A stretch of DNA of 64,000 bases, from assembly GCF_000737065.1 (NCBI RefSeq), contig NZ_AQRC01000011.1:1-64000 (forward strand), written 5' to 3'. Shown here piece by piece: positions 8,191-15,066 of the stretch. Numbering within the stretch: position 1 is the stretch's first letter; every line of letters starts with the position of its first letter. The notes beneath the pieces were generated by a model. It was not told the DNA's origin, made no database searches, and saw only the letters and a list, made by a program, of their open reading frames with translations. This DNA comes from Thioclava atlantica. Its GTDB lineage: Bacteria; Pseudomonadota; Alphaproteobacteria; Rhodobacterales; Rhodobacteraceae. The position numbers were made by a program, and so were the translations under genes.

Positions 8191-9858
8191 ATGACCGCCG
8201 CACCGATCTGGGCGGCCAGCTATCCGCAGGGGGTGTCGCCCGACCTGACGCTGGGCGAGGATGAAACCTTTCTCAGCGCGGTCGAGGACAGCATGGAGCG
8301 TTTCGCCGGTCGCGTGGCCGTGCGCTGTCTGGGCACGGACATGACCTATGCCCGTCTTGACGTGGAGTCGCGCGCAATGGCGGCGGGGTTGCAGGCACTG
8401 GGGCTGGCACCGGGCGCGCGGGTGGCGCTGATGATGCCGTCACTGCCGCAATATCTGGTGGCGTTGATCGGGGTCTTGCGCGCCGGCTTTGTCGCCACCG
8501 GCGTAAACCCGCTTTATACCCCGCGCGAGTTGCACCATCAGTTGGTCGACAGCGGTGCCGAGGCGATCATCCTGCTGGAACAATTCGCGGCAGGTTTTGA
8601 ATCGATCCGGGCCGGGACTCCGGTGCGCCATGTCATTCTGACTTCGGTCGGGGATGTGTTCGGGGGGCTGAAAGCCGCGGTTGCGAATTTCAAGTTGCGC
8701 CACATTGACAAGGCGGTTCCGCCCTATCGCCTGCCCGGTTCCTTGCGGCTGAGGGCGCTGCTGGCGCGGGGCAAATCCGCGCCATGGCAGCGCCCTGACC
8801 CTGCGCCCGGCGATACCGCGGTTCTGCAATATACCGGCGGCACGACCGGGATCGTCAAGGCGGCGATGCTATCGCAGCGCAATGTGCTGGCCGCGATGCG
8901 GATGTCGCAGGCCTGGCTGACCCCGGCGCTGGAGGCCGCGCCAAAAGTCGCCGCCCCGGTCGGCATCATGCCGCTGCCGCTGTATCACGTCTATACGCTC
9001 TATACGACGGCGATGCTGCTGGCAAAGGGCGGATGCTCGGTTCAAGTGCCGAACCCGCGCGATCTGGGATCGCTGATCGCGGCGATGAAGGCGCAGCCGT
9101 TTGACCTGATGACCGGGTTGAACACGCTGTATGCCGGGCTGATGGTGCATCCCGATATCGGCAGTGTCGACTGGTCGTCGGCGCGCACCTTTATCGCCGG
9201 CGGCACCTCGACCCACCGTCACACCGCCGAGGCGTGGCACAAGCTGACCGGCCATTGGATCGCCGAGGGTTGGGGCATGTCGGAAACCTGCGGCGCGGGA
9301 ACCTGCAACCCGTTTCCGGTGCCGGGCTTCAATGCCTCGATCGGGCTGCCGTTGCCTTCAGCCATCATCGAGATCCGCGATGAGGACGGCACCGCGCTGC
9401 CAACCGATATCCCCGGCGAAATCTGGATCAAAAGCGAAAGCGTGATGAAGGGTTACTGGAACAAGCCCGAAGAAGACCCGTTTGACGACCGTGGATTCAT
9501 GGCGACCGGCGACATTGCCACCATGGATGCACAAGGTTTCGTGCATATCGTGGATCGCAAGAAGGACATGATCCTCGTGTCGGGCTTCAACGTCTATCCC
9601 AACGAGATCGAAGAGGTGCTGTCCGACCTGCCCGGTGTGCTTGAGGCCGCCGCCGTCGGCATCCCCAGCGACAAGACGGGCGAGGCCGTGCGCGTGGCCG
9701 TGGTGCGCACCGATCCCGCCTTGACCGAACAGCAGGTGCGCGATCACTGCGCCCAGAACCTGACCAATTACAAACGCCCCGCCGAAGTGATCTTTGTCGA
9801 TGAATTGCCAAAGACCCCGGTGGGCAAGATCCTGCGCCGCAAACTGCGCGACGCCTGA
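8191..9858 (+). CDS. Long-chain fatty-acid (or hydroxyacyl) CoA ligase, AMP-forming
   Basis: This 555-residue ANL-superfamily enzyme activates a carboxylic acid to its CoA thioester through an acyl-AMP. The P-loop reads YTGGTTGIVKAAMLS (about residues 215-230), the adenine motif is EGWGMSET, the hinge and A8 motifs are GDIATMDAQGFVHIVDRKKD and GFNVYPNEIE, and the catalytic Lys lies in KTPVGKILRR near the C terminus. The length and motif set match FadD-type ligases. It is first in an operon with an acyl-CoA dehydrogenase (17-base gap), a kinase, a phosphatase and an SDR. That makes it the counterpart of LvaE in levulinate operons or a general fatty-acid ligase; the real chain length cannot be read from sequence. 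Confidence 0.93.
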   Translation: MTAAPIWAASYPQGVSPDLTLGEDETFLSAVEDSMERFAGRVAVRCLGTDMTYARLDVESRAMAAGLQALGLAPGARVALMMPSLPQYLVALIGVLRAGFVATGVNPLYTPRELHHQLVDSGAEAIILLEQFAAGFESIRAGTPVRHVILTSVGDVFGGLKAAVANFKLRHIDKAVPPYRLPGSLRLRALLARGKSAPWQRPDPAPGDTAVLQYTGGTTGIVKAAMLSQRNVLAAMRMSQAWLTPALEAAPKVAAPVGIMPLPLYHVYTLYTTAMLLAKGGCSVQVPNPRDLGSLIAAMKAQPFDLMTGLNTLYAGLMVHPDIGSVDWSSARTFIAGGTSTHRHTAEAWHKLTGHWIAEGWGMSETCGAGTCNPFPVPGFNASIGLPLPSAIIEIRDEDGTALPTDIPGEIWIKSESVMKGYWNKPEEDPFDDRGFMATGDIATMDAQGFVHIVDRKKDMILVSGFNVYPNEIEEVLSDLPGVLEAAAVGIPSDKTGEAVRVAVVRTDPALTEQQVRDHCAQNLTNYKRPAEVIFVDELPKTPVGKILRRKLRDA

Positions 9859-9875
9859 CGCCAAGGAGACCCGAG

Positions 9876-11108
9876 ATGGATTTCGAGCCAAGCCCCAAGG
9901 GGCAAGAGATGCTGGACAAGCTGCGCGATTTTATGGCGCAGCAGGTGATCCCGCGTGAACAGGACTATCTGGCCGAAATCCGCCGCCTCTGCCCCGGCGC
10001 GGACTGGACGCAATGGCAGGTCAGCCCGCTGATGGAGGGCTGGAAGGCGCAGGCGAAATCCGCGGGGCTGTGGAACCTGTTCCTGCCGGATGCCGAACAC
10101 GGCGCCGGCCTCGGCTTGCAGGATTACGCCCGTCTGGCCGAGGAAATGGGCCGCATCCCCTTTGCCGCCGAGATCTTCAACTGCAACGCCCCCGACACCG
10201 GCAACATGGAGGTGCTGCATTACTTCGGCACTGACGCGCAAAAGGACCGCTGGCTGAAGCCGCTGCTCGAGGGCAGCATCCGTTCTGTCTTCTGCATGAC
10301 GGAGCCCGAGGTCGCCTCGTCCGACGCCACCACGATGCAGGCCACGATCACCGAGGACGGGGGCGAGCTGATCCTGAACGGGCGCAAGTGGTGGTCGACC
10401 GGGATCGGCCACCCCCATGCGCGGATCGCCATCTTCATGGGCCTGTCGAACCCCGAGGCCCCGCGCCACGCGCAACACTCCATGGTGCTGGTGCCGCTGG
10501 ATACGCCCAGCGTGACCATCGACCGGATGTTGCCGACCTTCGGCGAATACGACCCGCCGCTGGGTCATGGCGAGGTCACCTTCACCGATGTCCGCGTGCC
10601 CAGGGACAACCTGATCCTCGGTCTGGGGCGCGGTTTCGAGATCGCGCAGGGCCGTCTGGGGCCGGGGCGCATCCACCATTGTATGCGCGCCATCGGGGCG
10701 GCTGAGCGGGCGCTGGAACTGATGATCCGGCGTGGCAGTTCGCGGCAGGCCTTTGGCCGCAAGCTCATTGATCTGGGCGCCAACCGCGACCACATCGCCC
10801 GCGCCCGCATCGCCATCGACCAAGCGCGGCTGCTGACGCTTTATGCCGCGTGGAAGATCGACACTCAGGGCGTGCGCGCCGCCATGACCGAGATTTCCGC
10901 AATCAAGGTCGTCGCGCCCTCGATGCTGCAAGAGGTCGTGGACCGCGCCATGCAAATCCACGGCGGCATGGGCCTGACCCATGATGTGCCGCTGTCCGAG
11001 CTGTTCATCGTCGCCCGCGCGCTGCGCTATGCCGATGGCCCGGACGAGGTGCATTTGGCGCAGGTCGCAAGGCGCGAGATGAAAAAATACGCCGAGGCCC
11101 GGCCATGA
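9876..11108 (+). CDS. Acyl-CoA dehydrogenase of the ACAD10/ACAD11 (LvaC-like) type
   Basis: This 410-residue flavoprotein has the acyl-CoA dehydrogenase fold: an N-terminal helical domain, the beta-domain signature FCMTEPEVASSDATTM (about residues 140-155), NGRKWWSTGIG, and a C-terminal four-helix domain with QIHGGMGLTHD. The blocks NAPDTGNMEVLHYFG and GRGFEIAQGRLGPGRIHHC are hallmarks, as I recall them, of the ACAD10/11 subfamily. In that subfamily the enzyme can eliminate phosphate from a 4-phosphoacyl-CoA instead of, or besides, making an enoyl-CoA by oxidation. The start follows an AAGGAGA site, and the end overlaps the kinase gene as ATGA. The pairing with a kinase supports the subfamily assignment. 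Confidence 0.92.
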   Translation: MDFEPSPKGQEMLDKLRDFMAQQVIPREQDYLAEIRRLCPGADWTQWQVSPLMEGWKAQAKSAGLWNLFLPDAEHGAGLGLQDYARLAEEMGRIPFAAEIFNCNAPDTGNMEVLHYFGTDAQKDRWLKPLLEGSIRSVFCMTEPEVASSDATTMQATITEDGGELILNGRKWWSTGIGHPHARIAIFMGLSNPEAPRHAQHSMVLVPLDTPSVTIDRMLPTFGEYDPPLGHGEVTFTDVRVPRDNLILGLGRGFEIAQGRLGPGRIHHCMRAIGAAERALELMIRRGSSRQAFGRKLIDLGANRDHIARARIAIDQARLLTLYAAWKIDTQGVRAAMTEISAIKVVAPSMLQEVVDRAMQIHGGMGLTHDVPLSELFIVARALRYADGPDEVHLAQVARREMKKYAEARP

Positions 11109-12169
11109 GCGGCGATTTTCTGGACCGCGCCGCGAAGGTGCGCGCTGACGAGGCGCTGCCGCTGGATCGGCTGGTGCCGTGGATTGCCAACCATCTCGGT
11201 GTGACCGGCCAGCCCGAGGTGACGCAGTTCACCGGCGGGGCCTCGAACTGGACCTATCGGCTGGCCTACAAGGATGCCGACCTGATCCTGCGCCGCCCGC
11301 CCGCCGGGACGCGGGCGAAATCGGCGCATGACATGGGCCGCGAATACCGGCTGCAAAAGGCGCTGAAGCCGCATTTCCCACTGGTGCCGAACATGCGCGC
11401 CTATTGTCAGGATGAGGCGGTGATCGGCGCCGAATTCTACCTGATGGACCGGATCGTGGGCATCATCCCGCGCAAGAACCTGCCGCGCGGCATGGTCTTG
11501 CCGCCCAATCAGGTGCGGCATTTGTGCGAAAATGTGCTGGAGGTGCTGATCGCGCTGCACCGCGTCGATATCGGCGCACCGGGGCTGACCGATCTGGGCG
11601 CGGGCACCGGCTATGCGCGGCGCCAGATCGACGGCTGGTCGCGGCGCTATACCGATGCGCGCACATGGAACGTGCCGCGCGGGCGGGGGATCATGCGCTG
11701 GCTGGACAAGAACCTGCCGGCCGAGGGTCCCTTGTGCCTGACCCATAACGATTTCCGCTTTGACAACGTGGTGCTGTCCCCCGACGATCCGACCCGCGTC
11801 ATCGGCGTGCTGGATTGGGAACTGGCCACCATTGGCGACCCGCTGATGGATCTGGGCAACCTGCTGGCCTATTGGGTCGAGGCCGGCGACGACCGCATCG
11901 GGCGGGCCACGCGGCGACAGCCGACCACGCTGCCGGGCATGATGACCCGCGCCGAGGTGATCGATTACTATTGCACGGCCACCGGGCGCGACCCGCGCGA
12001 GATGATCTATTATCAGGTCTACGGGTTGTTCCGGCTGTCGGCGATCGCGCAGCAGATTTATTATCGCTATCACAAGGGCCAGACCCGCAACCCGGCGTTC
12101 CGCAATTTCTGGGCCATCGTGCATTACCTTCACTGGCGTTGCCACCGGCTGATGCGGCAGGCACGCTGA
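11105..12169 (+). CDS. APH/ChoK-fold phosphotransferase, candidate 4-hydroxyacyl-CoA kinase
   Basis: The 354-residue protein belongs to the aminoglycoside-phosphotransferase-like family that is fused to, or encoded next to, ACAD10/11 enzymes. An N-terminal nucleotide loop (TQFTGGASNWTYRL) is followed by the catalytic loop THNDFRFDNVV (about residues 212-222) and the metal-binding LDWELATIGDPLMDLG. In mammals the corresponding domain, and in Pseudomonas LvaA, phosphorylates a 4-hydroxyacyl-CoA. The genes overlap by 4 bases, so stoichiometric co-translation with the dehydrogenase is likely. Antibiotic modification is not indicated by this context. Confidence 0.9.
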   Translation: MSGDFLDRAAKVRADEALPLDRLVPWIANHLGVTGQPEVTQFTGGASNWTYRLAYKDADLILRRPPAGTRAKSAHDMGREYRLQKALKPHFPLVPNMRAYCQDEAVIGAEFYLMDRIVGIIPRKNLPRGMVLPPNQVRHLCENVLEVLIALHRVDIGAPGLTDLGAGTGYARRQIDGWSRRYTDARTWNVPRGRGIMRWLDKNLPAEGPLCLTHNDFRFDNVVLSPDDPTRVIGVLDWELATIGDPLMDLGNLLAYWVEAGDDRIGRATRRQPTTLPGMMTRAEVIDYYCTATGRDPREMIYYQVYGLFRLSAIAQQIYYRYHKGQTRNPAFRNFWAIVHYLHWRCHRLMRQAR

Positions 12170-12813
12170 TGGGGCGGGTGCATCTGGTCCGGCACGGGCA
12201 GGCGTCCTTTGGGGCGGATGATTATGACGTTCTCAGCGATCTGGGGGCGCGTCAGGCGGCGCGGGCGGGCGCGGTGCTGCCCCGCGATGCCTATGCGATC
12301 AGCGGCACCCTGCGCCGACACCGCGACAGTGCGGCGGCGGCCGGGTTCGCCGGGGCCGAGGCCGACCCGGCGTGGAACGAGTTCGACTATCTCGACATCA
12401 TCGCCGTTGCCCATCCGGGCCTGGGCAACATGCCCGCCCTGCGCGCCCATCTGGCGCATGAGCCCGCCCCCATGCAGGCGTTTCAGGCGCTGTATGAAGA
12501 GGCCGTCGCGCGCTGGATGGAGGCCGACGGAAACAGCTACCGCGAATCCCGCCGCGATTTCGTGACCCGCGTCGAGGGCGCGCTGGAGCGCGCGTCGGGC
12601 AAGGGCGATGCGGTGGTGTTCACCTCGGGCGGGGTGATCTCGGCGCTTGTCGCGGGGCTGCTGGACCTGACCCCTGCGGCGGCGCGCCGCATCGACCGCG
12701 TGCTGGTCAATGCGGGCATCACCACGATCACGACCGGGCGGCGCGGCCCGCAGCTTCTGGCGCTGAACGCCCAGACCCATTTGCAGGAGGACGGGTTTGT
12801 CACATTCCGTTAA
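12169..12813 (+). CDS. Histidine phosphatase (phosphoglycerate mutase-like) family protein
   Basis: The 214-residue protein opens with the LVRHGQAS motif containing the phospho-accepting His, and the second catalytic region appears as FTSGGVISALV. The ATG at 12169 overlaps the TGA of the kinase gene by one base and removes a non-matching N-terminal extension. The substrate is unknown. In this operon it could dephosphorylate a phosphoacyl intermediate or a by-product; genes of this family accompany ACAD10/11-type operons in other Proteobacteria by general recollection. Its end overlaps the SDR gene by 17 bases. Confidence 0.85.
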   Translation: MGRVHLVRHGQASFGADDYDVLSDLGARQAARAGAVLPRDAYAISGTLRRHRDSAAAAGFAGAEADPAWNEFDYLDIIAVAHPGLGNMPALRAHLAHEPAPMQAFQALYEEAVARWMEADGNSYRESRRDFVTRVEGALERASGKGDAVVFTSGGVISALVAGLLDLTPAAARRIDRVLVNAGITTITTGRRGPQLLALNAQTHLQEDGFVTFR

Positions 12814-13567
12814 GGACGAAATCACCCTCATCACCGGCGCCAGTTCCGGCCTCGGCGCCGGCATGGCGCGCGAGATCGCGGCGCGCGGCGGGCATCTGGC
12901 GCTGTGCGCGCGGCGCATCGAACAGCTTGAGGCTCTGAAGGCCGAGATCACCGCCGCCCGTCCCGCCTGCCGGGTCGAGATCGCCGCGCTCGATGTGACC
13001 GATGCCGACGCCGTAGCCGCCACCTTCGCCGATTTCCGCGCCCGCATGGGGCGGCTGGATCGCGTCGTCATCAACGCCGGGATCGGGCGCGGGGCGCCGG
13101 TCGGCAAGGGCGGCTGGGCCGAGAACCGCGCCACGCTGGAAACCAACCTGATCGCCGCCTTCGCGCAGGCCGAGGCCGCGATGGCCGCCTTCCGCGACCA
13201 GAACAAGGGCCACCTCGTCGTCATGTCCTCGATGAGCGCAATCCGCGGGATGCGCGGGGCGATGACCGCCTATGCGACCTCCAAGGCCGGCGTCGCGGCG
13301 ATGGCCGAGGGGCTGCGCGCTGAGTGCCTGAACAAGCCCGGCATCGACGTCACCACGATCTTCGCGGGCTATATCCGCACCGAACTGAACGCCCATGTCC
13401 CGGCCTCGAAAACCCCGTGGATCATCGGTGCCGACAAGGGCGCGCGGCTCCTCGTCGATGCCATTGCGCGCCGCCCCGCCACCGCCTTCGTGCCGCGCTG
13501 GCCCTGGGCGCCGCTCGGCGCGCTGATGCGCGTGCTGCCGCTGCCGCTGGTCAGCAAGATCACATGA
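12797..13567 (+). CDS. Short-chain dehydrogenase/reductase (SDR)
   Basis: The 256-residue NAD(P)-dependent oxidoreductase carries the nucleotide motif TGASSGLGAGMA (about residues 13-24), the NAG motif (VINAGIG), the catalytic Ser in the MSSMSA segment and the active-site YATSK. Translation probably starts at TTG 12797, which is preceded at the right distance by GGAGG at 12786-12790. It overlaps the phosphatase gene and closes the operon. In levulinate operons a similar SDR (LvaD) acts on a hydroxyacyl intermediate; here the substrate is inferred only. It precedes a truncated SMP-30 gene by 23 bases. Confidence 0.88.
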   Translation: MSHSVKDEITLITGASSGLGAGMAREIAARGGHLALCARRIEQLEALKAEITAARPACRVEIAALDVTDADAVAATFADFRARMGRLDRVVINAGIGRGAPVGKGGWAENRATLETNLIAAFAQAEAAMAAFRDQNKGHLVVMSSMSAIRGMRGAMTAYATSKAGVAAMAEGLRAECLNKPGIDVTTIFAGYIRTELNAHVPASKTPWIIGADKGARLLVDAIARRPATAFVPRWPWAPLGALMRVLPLPLVSKIT

Positions 13568-13590
13568 TAGGGGCGAGAGGAGCGCATAAG

Positions 13591-13835
13591 ATGAACGATA
13601 TCATTGCCAGCCGCCGCCTGATCCCGACCCCCGGCCCCGCGCCCGAGGACATCATCGCCGGTCCCGACGGGATGTTGTATTGCGGGCTGCAAGATGGCCG
13701 TATCCTGCAACTGGACCCTGACACCGAGGCGGTGAAAACGGTGGCGACCGTGCCGGGCCGCCCGCTCGGGCTGGAGCCGCTGCCCGATGGGCGGTTGCTG
13801 GTCTGCAACAGCCCCAACGGGCTGATGCGGGTGGG
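13591..13835 (+). pseudogene. SMP-30/gluconolactonase-family protein, truncated by IS insertion
   Basis: An ATG at 13591 with an AGAGGA ribosome site opens a beta-propeller-like N terminus: EDIIAGPDGMLYCGLQDG, then LDPDTEAVKTVATVPGRPLG and GRLLVCNSPNGLMRVG. This fits the SMP-30/strictosidine-synthase-like family. After about 80 codons the frame runs into the left end of an IS5-family element and stops. The expected 200 or more remaining residues are not found on the far side of the IS, so the gene is not simply interrupted: its 3' part is missing. It was probably the last gene of the fatty-acid operon. Confidence 0.72.
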
Positions 13836-14879
13836 CTTGTTGCACATATCGGTGAGAGGGATTCATCTCGGGAATCCTGATGGTTAGATCGATGGCATGC
13901 CCAAGCCTGCCAACACCCGCTACCGCACGACGAACTGGTCCGACTATAACGCCGCCCTGAAACGGCGAGGATCGCTGGCCATCTGGTTCGATCCGGCAAT
14001 GCCCTGGAAGGCAGGCCGAAGCGGCAAGCGTGGCCATCCCGAGACCTTCTCCGACAGCGCCATTCAGACCTGTCTCACGCTGAAAGTCCTGTTCGGCCTG
14101 CCGCTTCGGCAGACCGTCGGCCTCGTTGCGAGCTTGATCGAGATGGCCGGTCTCGACTGGCCTGTGCCCGACTATTCGACGCTATGCCGGCGTCAGGCAC
14201 GGATCCAGGTGCAGATCCCGTATCGGCGCTTGGGCCAGCCACTGAACCTCCTAATCGACAGCACAGGCATCCGTTTTCGCGGCGACGGCGAATGGCTGTC
14301 GCGCAAGCATGGCGCGACGCGCAGACGCGAATGGCGCAAGGTCCATCTGGCGATGGACACGGCCACAGGCGACATCCGTGCGGTCGAATTCACCTCGAGC
14401 AGGCAGGGTGACAGCCGATCCTTCCGGAGCTGCTGGCGCAGATCCCGGCGGGCGAAGAAATCGACACTGTCACCGCCGACGGCGCCTATGACACGCGCCG
14501 CTGCCATGCCGCGATCCTCGAGCATGGAGCCGACCCGATCATACCGATCCGCCGCAATGGACGCGCCTGGAAACCCGATTGTCCCGCCGCGATATCTCGA
14601 AACGAGATCCTGCAAGCGACACAATGTCTGGGTCGGTCCATCTGGAAGAAATGGGCCGGCTATCACGCCCGAAGTCGTGTCGAAGCCCAAATGAACCGCC
14701 TCAAGCTTTTCGGCGACCGGATCATGTCACGAGATCCCGACCGCCAGACCGCCGAAATCCAGATCCGTATCGCCATCATGAACCGCTGCTCGGCCCTGGG
14801 ACGGGCCGAGATCGAAGCCATCGCCTGAAACAGGCGGGGAAAGGGGCTGATCATCCTGGCGTCCGATTAGTGCAACAAG
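13836..14879 (+). mobile_element. IS5-family insertion sequence (about 1.04 kb)
   Basis: Imperfect terminal inverted repeats delimit the element. The left end reads CTTGTTGCACATATCGG (13836-13852) and the complement of the right end reads CTTGTTGCACTAATCGG (ending near 14879). It encodes one IS5-type transposase that carries a frameshift. No target-site duplication is evident, and the neighbouring SMP-30 gene does not resume on the right, so one side has been rearranged since insertion. Confidence 0.8.
13897..14828 (+). pseudogene. IS5-family transposase with a single-base frameshift
   Basis: The DDE transposase begins MPKPANTRYRTTNWSDYNAA and shows the family blocks YSTLCRRQ, LIDSTGIRFRGDGEW and WRKVHLAMD. 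In the first frame similarity ends at SSRQGDS near 14416. The rest continues in the minus-one frame as ILPELLAQIP then DTVTADGAYDTRRCH and NRLKLFGDRIMSRDP, and ends at TGA 14826-14828. Relatives read GDSPxLPELL at the junction, so loss of one C in an expected CCC near 14415-14417 explains the shift. No slippery heptamer is visible, so a mutation is more likely than programmed frameshifting. Confidence 0.82.
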
Positions 14880-15066
14880 GTCGCTTTCATCTGACAGTGG
14901 TGCGGCAGAGGATCTCTTCGAGGTCTATCCGGGCGGTTAGACACATGGGGATATATCCGAAATGCATCGATTGAGAGTTCGAAAGAGAATGGCAATAGCC
15001 ACACAAACCATTGATTCAAAATACTATCCCAATACAGTATCAATTTGCGCAGTGAGCCCGAAACCC

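Noticed and set aside
11105-12169. Aminoglycoside resistance gene
   Set aside because: The fold is APH-like, but the position in an ACAD10/11-type operon and the subfamily motifs point to acyl-CoA metabolism.
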